The notes beneath the pieces are model-generated. The model saw only the letters and a list, made by a program, of their open reading frames with translations, searched no databases and had not been told where the DNA came from. Made by a program: the position numbers and the translations under genes. A stretch of 45,412 nucleotides of DNA from Sphaerochaeta sp. Phil3. GTDB lineage: Bacteria; Spirochaetota; Spirochaetia; Sphaerochaetales; Sphaerochaetaceae. Position 1 is the stretch's first letter. Each line of letters opens with the position of its first letter. Below, one piece after another: positions 25,009 to 32,828 of the stretch. Location of the stretch: assembly GCA_001940825.1 (NCBI GenBank), contig MSGT01000018.1, positions 1 through 45,412 on the forward strand, given 5' to 3'.

Positions 25009-25217
25009 TTTCCTTAAATCCTTGACCTCTAGATAAAAACTTTGCCAATATCCGATAAATCGGACAGTAAACTATCATGTTTTCTAAAATCTTTCAATGC
25101 CTAATCAACCGCTCGCTCGGAGTTTCAGATAACACATCAAAAACCAAGCCCGCAAACAAGCTCCCAAACAAGCCTTTTCATTTTTTTCAACTAATTATAT
25201 CATGGTGAAAAAGTCGC
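25009..25217. promoter_or_regulatory. Divergent fusA/pheS intergenic region
   Basis: Contains a perfect inverted repeat CCGATAAATCGG (25052-25063) suitable as an operator, and a short 12-bp direct repeat of ACAAGC type at about 25143-25173. TATCAT at 25198-25203 may be the pheS -10, 14 nt before its ATG. No gene is seen. Confidence 0.35.
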
Positions 25218-26798
25218 ATGACAGAGGAACTTTCAAAGCTCCTCGACAGGTGGAGATATATGGATATTGATGTAAAGAACCTTCATCCGCTAGAAGTGAA
25301 GCTGCTTAGGCACGTGGACCTTGGAAGCGAAATCACAGCAGACAGAATCGTCGATGAACTTGGGTACAAGATAGGACAGTGCAACCAGGCATTCAGCTGG
25401 CTCAGCGCAAAGGGAATCCTGCAGGAAACAAGCAGGAAGACAGTCGTCCTCTACGAGCTTACGGACCTTGGGCGCGAGCAGGCCCAGAACGGGACCCCTG
25501 CACAGAGGATATTCGATCTGCTCTCAAAGGGAGAGGCCCTTGGTCTGCCTGAAATTGCACAGCAGCTTGGACTTGAAAAGAGCGACATAGGGTCTGCATA
25601 CGGCCAGCTCTCCAAATCCGGAACCTGCGCTATGAACGAGGACAACAAGGCCTACATCAAGGACGACAATCTTCCAGCCGATGTCGCTGAGACCGCAGCC
25701 CTGCTCAGAAAGGGGCTCGAAGGACCAATCGAGGAAACATCCCTCTCAGACAGAGAGAAGGCCCTCATGGCAAGGGTCTCCAAAAAGCGCGGAGCAGCGG
25801 GAAGTCCATACAAGATGACAGAGCGTGAAGAAGTCGTCTACCAGCTTACTGAGCTTGGAGCACAGGCAAAGCAGGCGGTCATAGATGCAAACATTACAGG
25901 AGAGGAGATTGGAGTCCTCACCCCTCAGATAATCGCAAGCGGTTCATGGAAGAATGCAACGTTCAGGCCTTATGGCCTTGATGCTCCTGTTTCAAGGCTC
26001 ATTCCAGGCAGACACAATCCATATGGAAACTACATCCAGTGGGTCAAGGACAAGCTTACATCCCTTGGATTCGAGGAGTTCGACGGACCGCTCGTAGAGA
26101 ACGAGTTCTGGAACGGAGACGCCCTCTTCATGCCACAGTTCCACAGCGCCAGAGACATACATGACGTCTACTACGTCAAGGAACCAAGACACTGCAGGGA
26201 GATCGAGGAGCCTTGGCTTACCAACATAGCCAACGCCCATGAAAACGGAGGGAATACAGGCTCGCGCGGCTGGCAGTACAAGTTCGACCACGAGTTCACG
26301 CGCAGACAAGTTCTCAGAAGCCAAGGTACGGTCCTAAGCGCGCACCAGCTCACAAAGGCCAAGGTGCCAGGAAAGTACTTTGGAGTGGTAAGATGCTTCA
26401 GATTCGATGAAGTGGATGCAACCCATGGAGCCGACTTCTTCCAGACGGAGGGCATAGTCATTGGCAAGGAAGCCAACCTCAAGGACCTTTTGGGACTTCT
26501 CAAGATGTTCGCAACGGAGATTGCAGGAGCAACGGACTTCAAGTACGTGCCAGGATACTTCCCGTTCACGGAGCCTTCCATAGAGATACACATCAAGCAC
26601 CCGGTCCTTGGATGGTTCGAGCTTGGAGGCTCTGGAATCTTCAGACCAGAGGTCACGAAATCACTTGGCATAGATGAGCCTGTCCTTGCATGGGGTCTTG
26701 GAATAGACCGCATGGCAATGATGCACCTTGGCATCAACGACATAAGAGATCTCTTCACACCAAACATCGAAAGCGTAAGAACAAGGAGGGGCAACTGA
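25218..26798 (+). CDS. pheS: Phenylalanyl-tRNA synthetase alpha subunit, archaeal/eukaryal type
   Basis: Catalytic subunit that attaches phenylalanine to tRNA-Phe. At 526 aa it is far longer than the typical bacterial PheS (about 340 aa). The N-terminal 200 residues carry winged-helix repeats (for example EITADRIVDELGYK and PEIAQQLGL) as in archaeal and eukaryotic alpha subunits. Class II motifs follow: HPYGNYIQWVKDKLTSLGF (motif 1), VRCFRFDEVDATH (motif 2), FELGGSGIFRPEV, and GLGIDRMAM (motif 3). Possession of this type is a known spirochaete trait attributed to ancient transfer. ATG 25218 has only weak SD sequence. It overlaps pheT by one base (TGATG). Confidence 0.95.
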   Translation: MTEELSKLLDRWRYMDIDVKNLHPLEVKLLRHVDLGSEITADRIVDELGYKIGQCNQAFSWLSAKGILQETSRKTVVLYELTDLGREQAQNGTPAQRIFDLLSKGEALGLPEIAQQLGLEKSDIGSAYGQLSKSGTCAMNEDNKAYIKDDNLPADVAETAALLRKGLEGPIEETSLSDREKALMARVSKKRGAAGSPYKMTEREEVVYQLTELGAQAKQAVIDANITGEEIGVLTPQIIASGSWKNATFRPYGLDAPVSRLIPGRHNPYGNYIQWVKDKLTSLGFEEFDGPLVENEFWNGDALFMPQFHSARDIHDVYYVKEPRHCREIEEPWLTNIANAHENGGNTGSRGWQYKFDHEFTRRQVLRSQGTVLSAHQLTKAKVPGKYFGVVRCFRFDEVDATHGADFFQTEGIVIGKEANLKDLLGLLKMFATEIAGATDFKYVPGYFPFTEPSIEIHIKHPVLGWFELGGSGIFRPEVTKSLGIDEPVLAWGLGIDRMAMMHLGINDIRDLFTPNIESVRTRRGN

Positions 26799-28504
26799 TG
26801 CCTAAGTTCGAAACCACTGAAAAAATGTTCTACGGCCTCATGGGTCGCCCATATACGGATCAGGAACTCGAGGACATCTTCCCTCGCGCAAAGGCCGAGC
26901 TCGATGAGCATGACCACGAGAACCACGTCATAAAGATAGAGCTCAACGACACCAACAGGCCGGATCTTTGGTCCGCCATGGGTCTTGCACGTCTTTTGAA
27001 GAACTACGACGACCCTGCACCAAGGGAATACGACTTCTTCTCATCAAAGGTCTATACGGCGGACAACCATGGAAGGGAACTCCACGTTGGAGACAAGGCA
27101 CAGCAGGTAAGACCGTTTTCATGCGGATTCGTTGCGACAGGCAAGGTCGTAGATGAAGGGATACTCCTTACACTCATCCAAAGCCAAGAGAAGCTTTGCT
27201 GGAACTTTGGCCGCAAGAGAAGGTCAATTGCAATGGGAATCTACCGCAACGACCTCATCCAGTATCCAATCCACTATGATGGTGCGGATCCTGACAAGAC
27301 CCACTTCATACCCCTTCACATGGAGGAGGACCTTACCCTCAGGCAGATATGCGAGCAGCATCCAAAGGGAAAGGAGTACGGCTATATAATAAAGGACAAG
27401 CCCGTCTATCCATACCTCTGCGACGATGCAGGAGAACCACTCTCGATGCCGCCGGTGATCAACAGCGCAAGGGTTGGAGCCGTCAAGGTTGGAGACGAGG
27501 ACCTGTTTGTGGAGATGTCCGGAACGGTGCTCAAGGATGTACTTCTTTGCGCATCCATAATGGCCTGCGACATGGCGGACCTTGGCTTCACGATCGAACC
27601 AATCAAGGTCGTCTACCCCTACGAAACGGAGTTTGGAAAGGAGATAACGGTCCCCTACTACTTCCAGGAACCTGCAAGCTGCACCCTTGAACAGGTGCAC
27701 AAGACGCTTGGAGAGAAGATAACCATGGACGAAGCCAAGGTCGCACTTCTTAGGATGGGTGTCTACAGCGTCTCCAAGGGAGATACGGTCTACATCACAT
27801 GCCCTGAGTACAGGAACGACTTCCTCCATGCAGTCGATGTAGTTGAAGACGTCATGATCGGCTACGGCCTTGAGAACTTCGAGCCAACCATTCCAAAGGA
27901 CTTCACCATTGGAAGGCTGTCCCCTGCAGAGGAGTTTGGAAGGAAGGTCAAGGACATCATGATTGGAATGGGATTCCAGGAGATGATGTACAACTACCTT
28001 GGAAGCAGACGCGAATATGTTGACAACATGCATATAAGCGGTGACAAGGTCATAATGATCGCAAACCCAATGTCAGAGAACTTCGAGGCTGTAAGACCTT
28101 CCATCATTCCGTCGCTGCTTGAAAGCGAAAGCGTTTCAGGCCACGCAACGTACCCCCACAAGATCTTTGAGGTTGGAAAGGTTGCATACCTTGAACCTTC
28201 CGACAACAGTGGAACGGTCACACGCAACAACCTTGGATTCATGTCAGCCGACGGAAGCGTTGGATTCAACGATGTGAACAGCTTCGTGAACACCCTCATG
28301 TATTTCCTTAGAGCGGACTATTTGCTAAAGGCCCCTGAGGACGACCCAAGGTTCATCCCTGGAAGATGCGCCAACATCATGGTCAAGGGCCGCTGCGTGG
28401 GAGTCTTTGGAGAGGTGCATCCTGCTGTTCTGGAGAGCTGGGGATGCGGAATGCCTGCAGTCGTCTGTGAAATGGACCTTGACAGCCTAATGGAGCTGAT
28501 CTGA
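26798..28504 (+). CDS. pheT: Phenylalanyl-tRNA synthetase beta subunit, archaeal/eukaryal type
   Basis: Non-catalytic partner of PheS, with tRNA-binding and editing domains. The 568-aa length matches archaeal/spirochaete PheT and not the ~800-aa bacterial form; the N-terminal EMAP-like and C-terminal anticodon-binding domains of bacterial PheT are absent. Recognisable blocks are IELNDTNRPDLWSAMGLARLL, PVINSARVGAV, a B5 domain ending CPEYRNDFLHAVDVVEDVMIGYG across two segments, and a C-terminal pseudo-catalytic domain with VFGEVHPAVLESWG. ATG 26798 overlaps the pheS stop and has AAGGAGG 10 nt upstream. Confidence 0.95.
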   Translation: MPKFETTEKMFYGLMGRPYTDQELEDIFPRAKAELDEHDHENHVIKIELNDTNRPDLWSAMGLARLLKNYDDPAPREYDFFSSKVYTADNHGRELHVGDKAQQVRPFSCGFVATGKVVDEGILLTLIQSQEKLCWNFGRKRRSIAMGIYRNDLIQYPIHYDGADPDKTHFIPLHMEEDLTLRQICEQHPKGKEYGYIIKDKPVYPYLCDDAGEPLSMPPVINSARVGAVKVGDEDLFVEMSGTVLKDVLLCASIMACDMADLGFTIEPIKVVYPYETEFGKEITVPYYFQEPASCTLEQVHKTLGEKITMDEAKVALLRMGVYSVSKGDTVYITCPEYRNDFLHAVDVVEDVMIGYGLENFEPTIPKDFTIGRLSPAEEFGRKVKDIMIGMGFQEMMYNYLGSRREYVDNMHISGDKVIMIANPMSENFEAVRPSIIPSLLESESVSGHATYPHKIFEVGKVAYLEPSDNSGTVTRNNLGFMSADGSVGFNDVNSFVNTLMYFLRADYLLKAPEDDPRFIPGRCANIMVKGRCVGVFGEVHPAVLESWGCGMPAVVCEMDLDSLMELI

Positions 28505-28541
28505 GCCGTTCAAATTCCACATGGAACATTGGGGCTGTGAT

Positions 28542-29582
28542 ATGGACAGGGACGCTTTGCTTAACCTTCTACGACTAATGCTTGACTCCCGATTCTTCGA
28601 AGAGAAGACGGAACAGCTTTTCAAAGCCGGCCTGATACACGGAACCACCCACCTTGCCAACGGGCAGGAGGCTTCGCAGGCCGGGCTTTGTGCAGCGTTG
28701 GACGATGGTGACTGGATCGTCCCCACCCATAGGTGCCATGGCTTCACGATATGCCGTGGCAGCGATCCAGCAGAGATGTTCGCAGAGATGTTCGGCTCCG
28801 TGCATGGGCTTGCAAAGGGACTTGGAGGCAGCATGCACATGCCCGACTCCTCCCATTGGAACCTTGGATCGTCTGCAGTCGTTGGCTCGGGAGTCCCTCT
28901 TGCTACAGGCATAGCCTTTTGGAATAGATTCCAAAGCGTAGGCAATGCAGGCTTTGCAGCCTCCACTTTCTCAAGCCCCAAGGACTATCCCAAAACCCCA
29001 GTGAAGAACATAAGCGTGGCCATATTCGGAGACGGAGCTTCAAGCCGTGGAAGCGTACATGAATCCATGAACCTAGCCTCCATTTGGAAGCTGCCGGTCC
29101 TCTTCTACTGCGAGAACAACCACTATGGGATGTCCGCTTCAAGCGACAGGATGATAAGCTCCTCAAACGTTGCTTCAAGGGCAGGTGCATACGATATGCC
29201 AGGGGAAACCATAGACGGCAACGATGTCCTAGCAGTCTACGAGGCAGTAAGAAAAGCGGTTGAATACATAAAGGAAGGCAATGGGCCATATCTCTTGGAA
29301 GTCATGACATACCGCACGAAAGGCCACTCGAAAAGCGACAGACGCCTCTACCGCACGGCGGAGGAGGAGAAGCTGTGGGCGGATAGGGATCCAATAAAGC
29401 TATACGAAAGGAAGCTTGTCGAAGACGGAATCCTTTCAGCGAAGGAAATCAAAGGACTCGAAGAAGAACGTAGAGCATACATAGAAGAGAAAGCCAACAA
29501 AGCCCTGGAGGAAAGCACAGACAGGCTCTCTCCAAACGATGTGGAGGACATGGTGTACGCCACAACGGAGGACAGGTCATGA
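28542..29582 (+). CDS. 2-oxoacid (pyruvate/acetoin) dehydrogenase E1 alpha subunit
   Basis: Thiamine-diphosphate-dependent E1 alpha, which decarboxylates a 2-oxoacid and passes the acyl group to an E2 lipoate. Motifs: THRCHGFTICRG, GGSMHMPD, GDGASSRGSVHESMNLASIW with YCENNHYGMS completing the ThDP/Mg site, and TYRTKGHSKSD phosphorylation-loop region. The 346-aa length is typical. It could belong to a pyruvate or an acetoin dehydrogenase; sequence alone does not decide. The start is ATG 28542, with an upstream alternative at 28521; neither has a strong SD. Its stop overlaps the E1 beta ATG (ATGA). No E2 or E3 gene follows. Confidence 0.88.
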   Translation: MDRDALLNLLRLMLDSRFFEEKTEQLFKAGLIHGTTHLANGQEASQAGLCAALDDGDWIVPTHRCHGFTICRGSDPAEMFAEMFGSVHGLAKGLGGSMHMPDSSHWNLGSSAVVGSGVPLATGIAFWNRFQSVGNAGFAASTFSSPKDYPKTPVKNISVAIFGDGASSRGSVHESMNLASIWKLPVLFYCENNHYGMSASSDRMISSSNVASRAGAYDMPGETIDGNDVLAVYEAVRKAVEYIKEGNGPYLLEVMTYRTKGHSKSDRRLYRTAEEEKLWADRDPIKLYERKLVEDGILSAKEIKGLEEERRAYIEEKANKALEESTDRLSPNDVEDMVYATTEDRS

Positions 29583-30544
29583 CATTCAGGGAAGCAATAA
29601 GAAAGGCGTTGTCCGACGAAATGTCCATCGACCCCAATGTCGTACTCATTGGAGAGGATGTTGGAGTCTATGGTGGATGCTTCAAGGTCACGGGAGACCT
29701 CTACAAGGAGCATCCGAACCAGGTGATAGACACCCCTGTGTCAGAGGAAGGCTTCACAGGAATGGCAGTTGGAGCTGCAATGATGGGTATGAGACCTGTC
29801 ATAGAGATAATGTATGCAGACTTCTTCACCCTAATATTCGATCCAATCGTCAATCATGCCGCAAAGACACACTTCATGAGCGGTGGCCAGTTCTGCTGCC
29901 CAATCACTGTACGTCTTCCAGAGGGAAGCGGAACCGGACATGGCGCACAGCACACGCAAAGTCCAGAGGCCCTCTTCCAGAACAGTGCTGGTCTCAAGAT
30001 GGTGGCTCCATCCTGTCCTTCCGACGCCTATCACCTTCTAAGGGCGGCCATAAGGGACAACAACCCAGTGCTTTTCTTCGAACACAAGATGCTGTACGAC
30101 ATGGAAGGAGACATAAAGGACGAGGCTCTTCCCTTGGGAAAAGCCAAAATCCTCAAGAAAGGTCGTGACATCACAATCGTCTCATATTCGCGAGCCGTCC
30201 AGACCGCACTTGAAACTGCAAGGCTGCTTGAAGAAAAAGGCATCTTCGCCACCATCGTTGACCTATGCACGCTCAAGCCTCTAGACCGCACGACGATACT
30301 CGAAGAAGTAAGGAATACAGGACGGGTTGCCATAATCCAGGATCCAAACGGAGTTGGAGGAATAGGAGCTCAGGTATGCTCGGAGATATGCTCTGACCCC
30401 AAGACGTTCGATTCCCTCAAATCCCCTGTCATACAGATTGGAGGCAAGTGCACCCCGGTCCCCTTCTCCAAGGAACTTGAGAAGTCCACGATTCCAAACG
30501 CCAGGGACTGTGCGGAAAGGATAACATCCACGATCAAAGGCTGA
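29579..30544 (+). CDS. 2-oxoacid (pyruvate/acetoin) dehydrogenase E1 beta subunit
   Basis: Partner of the upstream E1 alpha; together they form the alpha2beta2 decarboxylase. Features: MTFREAIRKALSDEM, LIGEDVGVYGG, DTPVSEEGFTGMAVGAAMMGMRPVIEIMYADF in separate conserved blocks, the GAQHTQSPEALF substrate/ThDP region, and a transketolase C-terminal domain with GRDITIVSYSRAV and TLKPLD. The 321-aa length is normal. It is translationally coupled to E1 alpha by a 4-bp overlap. The 3' end overlaps the convergent alaX gene by 11 bp, leaving no room for a separate terminator. The missing E2 and E3 must be encoded elsewhere. Confidence 0.9.
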   Translation: MTFREAIRKALSDEMSIDPNVVLIGEDVGVYGGCFKVTGDLYKEHPNQVIDTPVSEEGFTGMAVGAAMMGMRPVIEIMYADFFTLIFDPIVNHAAKTHFMSGGQFCCPITVRLPEGSGTGHGAQHTQSPEALFQNSAGLKMVAPSCPSDAYHLLRAAIRDNNPVLFFEHKMLYDMEGDIKDEALPLGKAKILKKGRDITIVSYSRAVQTALETARLLEEKGIFATIVDLCTLKPLDRTTILEEVRNTGRVAIIQDPNGVGGIGAQVCSEICSDPKTFDSLKSPVIQIGGKCTPVPFSKELEKSTIPNARDCAERITSTIKG

Positions 30545-31763
30545 AGGAACCAACGACCTTTCCAAAGGAATCCAGGAAACCTGCAATCAAGGTTTCATCC
30601 TTACAAAGTGAGGAACCTTGGAACACAGGAGCCCTTCCTCCTCCTTTTGCTTCTATCATTGGAAGAAGAGATGTCCTCAATGCATTGAAATCCACTTTTC
30701 CATAGCGTCCCTTGAGAACAATGAGCCACAGGCTTCTATCCTTATCGGGCCTGACCACACAAAGTGCTAGGTCCTCCATCTCGTTGGATGCCTGAACGAA
30801 GGCGGAAATGTCAATGTCGCTACATACAAAGGCAGCTATGCCATTAGAGACCGAATCCTTCAGACGATAGCCTGCAAGCTGTTTTGCAAGGTTGTTCCTT
30901 GCATGAATTGCATCGTTCAGAGCATCGTTCAACGAATCTACCTTGGACAGGACCTCAGAAGCAGGACAGCTGAACTTCAAAGCCAGAGTCTCGCATAGAG
31001 AGACGCTTCCAAGCGCATGTTCCACTGCGTTCAAGCCACATTTGAAATACAGCCTTTCGTGACCCCTTATGCTCTCATGCTTTACGCAGTAGACCAAGCG
31101 TATCTCTGATGTGGATGCAACATGAACTCCTCCGCAGGCTATGCGGTCAACCCCTTCTATCTCCACTATACGGACGTCCCCCTCAACCTTTATGGAGCGT
31201 CTGAGTCCAAGAGTCTCTGCATCGCTGTGGCTCATTTCATGGTACAGGACTTTATGGCCTTCCATTATCACATTGTTGGCTGCGGAGATTAGGGAATCTA
31301 CAACGGAAGGCTCGACCTCTTTCCTATCGACTTCTATGGTCAGATAATCCTCTCCAAGGTGGACCGCTACGGTTCCAATCCCAAACATGGTGTACATCAT
31401 GCCTGACAGCATGTGCTGGGCTGTATGCATGGCCATGTACTTGTACCTATGCTCCCAATCGAGGACAAGGGGCAGCTCCATTCCAACCTCTGGCAGGGAC
31501 TGTCCCTCCCCTATGCGCACCACCAGAATGGAATCGCCGGATGGATCCTTTCGAGTATCCACGACCTCGTATGGACCTAGAAAACCTCTGTCCCCAGGCT
31601 GTCCTCCGCACTCAGGATAGAAGACGGTGCGGTCCGTGAGCACGAGGACATCGGGCTTGCCATTATCGGCCTTGTCATTGGTCGAACCCTCTTGGATTAA
31701 GACCTTTTCTATGCGGCATGCAGTCTGCTTGAGGTATGGGGATGTGTAGTAGAGCTTTTCCAT
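30534..31763 (-). CDS. AlaX-type alanyl-tRNA editing protein with DHHA1-like domain
   Basis: Free-standing homologue of the AlaRS editing domain that deacylates mischarged Ser-tRNA(Ala). The N-terminal part has FYPECGGQPGDRG; zinc ligands are the two His of HTAQH and the Cys/His of CGGVHV. A C-terminal half with a coiled segment and a Gly-rich GGGRAPVFQGS block resembles DHHA1, making it a long AlaX form (409 aa). The open frame reaches 31799, but a promoter (TGGACA/TATCCT) lies in that stretch and ATG 31763 is 6 nt after its -10, so I start there with a leaderless message. Confidence 0.85.
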   Translation of the reverse strand: MEKLYYTSPYLKQTACRIEKVLIQEGSTNDKADNGKPDVLVLTDRTVFYPECGGQPGDRGFLGPYEVVDTRKDPSGDSILVVRIGEGQSLPEVGMELPLVLDWEHRYKYMAMHTAQHMLSGMMYTMFGIGTVAVHLGEDYLTIEVDRKEVEPSVVDSLISAANNVIMEGHKVLYHEMSHSDAETLGLRRSIKVEGDVRIVEIEGVDRIACGGVHVASTSEIRLVYCVKHESIRGHERLYFKCGLNAVEHALGSVSLCETLALKFSCPASEVLSKVDSLNDALNDAIHARNNLAKQLAGYRLKDSVSNGIAAFVCSDIDISAFVQASNEMEDLALCVVRPDKDRSLWLIVLKGRYGKVDFNALRTSLLPMIEAKGGGRAPVFQGSSLCKDETLIAGFLDSFGKVVGSFSL

Positions 31764-31769
31764 GGGTGA

Positions 31770-31798
31770 AGGATAGCGTGTGGGCGAAACGTTGTCCA
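31770..31798 (-). promoter_or_regulatory. Predicted alaX promoter
   Basis: Minus strand: TGGACA (31793-31798), 17-bp spacer, TATCCT (31770-31775). The ATG follows 6 nt after the -10, with no SD. Confidence 0.5.
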
Positions 31799-31826
31799 TT
31801 ACGTTGGCATTACATCGTCTATTGCG

Positions 31827-31855
31827 TTGTCCATTGGGTGGAAATTGGTTATCTT
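31827..31855 (+). promoter_or_regulatory. Predicted promoter of the 185-aa protein gene
   Basis: TTGTCC (31827-31832), 17-bp spacer, TATCTT (31850-31855), followed by about 50 nt of leader with a strong SD at the end. Confidence 0.4.
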
Positions 31856-31907
31856 TGGATGGGGATTGAATGACGGGTGAGGACAGGTGAGAATCTTGGA
31901 GGTTGAT

Positions 31908-32465
31908 ATGTCAAGGATAAAATCGGCGTGGGAGCTTGCGCTGGAGAAGACCAAGGATATAGAGGTGGATGAGGCCAAGTATAGGGAAAGCACCCTTGAG
32001 AAGGATGGCATGGCCCTAGCTGGAAGGTTCCTCAATTCAGTGGAGATGAGTCAGGATGAGCTTGCCGCGAAGTACGATTCATATAGCAAAGAGGACAAGG
32101 CCGTGGTGAAGAAAGGAATCGTCAACACGGTGTTTTCAAACCTTGGACTTCCTACGGACAACCTCTATGAAATGCGCTTTGAGAGGATCGTGGCCATTGT
32201 GGTTCTCATTTCCCCTGAAGGCAGCCCTGCTGTTGGTGCAATAAGGCAGATTGGAGACCTCTTCTCCCAGTATATCCAACACAGGACGGATTTCGTGCAG
32301 CGTATGCAGGAGCAGATTCGCCAGGCCATGGAAGAGGATCCGGAGCACACGAACTCCACCCAGTACGCACAGCTCATACAGCAGAACCTCAAGAAGCTTG
32401 ACGCACAGTACCAAGGGGCGTTGGACGGAGCAAAGGAAAGCCTGAAGGCAGCGCTTAGCGACTGA
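31908..32465 (+). CDS. Conserved hypothetical helical protein (spirochaete type)
   Basis: A 185-aa cytoplasmic, strongly alpha-helical, acidic protein beginning MSRIKSAWELALEKTKDIEVD. The sequence resembles a small conserved family I associate with spirochaetes (possibly DUF6657), of unknown function. No enzyme motif, signal peptide or membrane segment is visible. A C-terminal Gln/Glu-rich region may form a coiled coil. ATG 31908 has GGAGG at 5 nt and is preferred over the GTG at 31887. The gene stands alone, divergent from alaX, and is followed by the mgtE leader region. Confidence 0.65.
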   Translation: MSRIKSAWELALEKTKDIEVDEAKYRESTLEKDGMALAGRFLNSVEMSQDELAAKYDSYSKEDKAVVKKGIVNTVFSNLGLPTDNLYEMRFERIVAIVVLISPEGSPAVGAIRQIGDLFSQYIQHRTDFVQRMQEQIRQAMEEDPEHTNSTQYAQLIQQNLKKLDAQYQGALDGAKESLKAALSD

Positions 32466-32470
32466 GGGAC

Positions 32471-32525
32471 CGATTGAAGGGGACGATTGAAGCCAAGCGA
32501 TTGAAGCCAAACGATTGAAGCCAAA
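32471..32525. repeat. 14-bp tandem repeat carrying -35-like hexamers
   Basis: CGATTGAAGCCAAR occurs at 32484, 32498 and 32512, with a shortened copy at 32471. Each copy contains TTGAAG; the last (32515-32520) is correctly spaced from TATAAT to serve as -35. TTGAAGCCAA recurs at 32708 and 32719, beyond the small leader ORF. Confidence 0.8.
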
Positions 32526-32543
32526 CGGCCAATTCGCTATAAT
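32515..32543 (+). promoter_or_regulatory. Predicted promoter of the leader ORF-mgtE transcript
   Basis: TTGAAG (32515-32520), 17-bp spacer, consensus TATAAT (32538-32543). Transcription would begin near 32550, about 280 nt before mgtE. A GGAGC/GCTCC hairpin lies in the first part of the transcript (from about 32552). Confidence 0.65.
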
Positions 32544-32592
32544 CCCCTCTTGGAGCCTTCTGCTCCATAGCGTTTCATAAGGAGGATTTGTC

Positions 32593-32703
32593 ATGGAAGC
32601 CGGCAGTAGTAGCTTATTTGCAGACCCAGACCCTGTTCCGCTCGGTACAGACCGGAATGGCGCAGACCAGAATGGCAAAGACCTCCTTTCGACTTCTTTT
32701 TGA
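32593..32703 (+). CDS. 36-aa putative regulatory leader peptide of mgtE (MgtL-like)
   Basis: An ORF of 36 codons with an excellent SD (AAGGAGG, 32579-32585) behind a consensus promoter. It begins MEAGSSSLFADPDPVPLG and then runs through Asp/Asn/Gly-rich sequence to TGA 32701-32703. The ADPDPVPL stretch resembles EPDPTPLP of the enterobacterial MgtL leader, where acidic and alternating Pro residues make the ribosome drop off at low Mg2+ and so switch on the Mg2+ transporter mgtA. Here the next gene is the Mg2+ transporter mgtE. CCTCCTT at 32682-32688, near the end of the ORF, is perfectly complementary to its own SD. No homology beyond this motif is claimed; the sensing role is inference. Confidence 0.55.
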   Translation: MEAGSSSLFADPDPVPLGTDRNGADQNGKDLLSTSF

Positions 32704-32828
32704 AGTTTTGAAGCCAAGTTGAAGCCAACACCTAGATAGGGTGTGCCATTCCAAACATACAGGACTTAGAAAGGACTGCAACGGCGACTCGTTCCATAAG
32801 ACATCCCACATTTAGGGAGATTTTGCGT
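32704..32828 (+). promoter_or_regulatory. mgtE leader RNA downstream of the small ORF
   Basis: Holds two further TTGAAGCCAA copies (32708-32729) and a hairpin ACACC/GGTGT (about 32727-32745). A weak TCCC/GGGA hairpin (32804-32807 with 32815-32818) covers part of the mgtE SD (AGGGAGA, 32814-32820). The stop end of the ORF also forms ACTTC/GAAGT. No M-box riboswitch consensus is recognised. Confidence 0.4.

Noticed and set aside
23278-25017. Two long plus-strand frames (306 and 265 codons) opposite fusA
   Set aside because: Antisense to EF-G with all GTPase motifs; no independent evidence of coding.
32544-32828. M-box (ykoK) Mg2+ riboswitch upstream of mgtE
   Set aside because: I could not find the conserved M-box core; the leader is better explained by the small ORF, although a covariance search would settle it.
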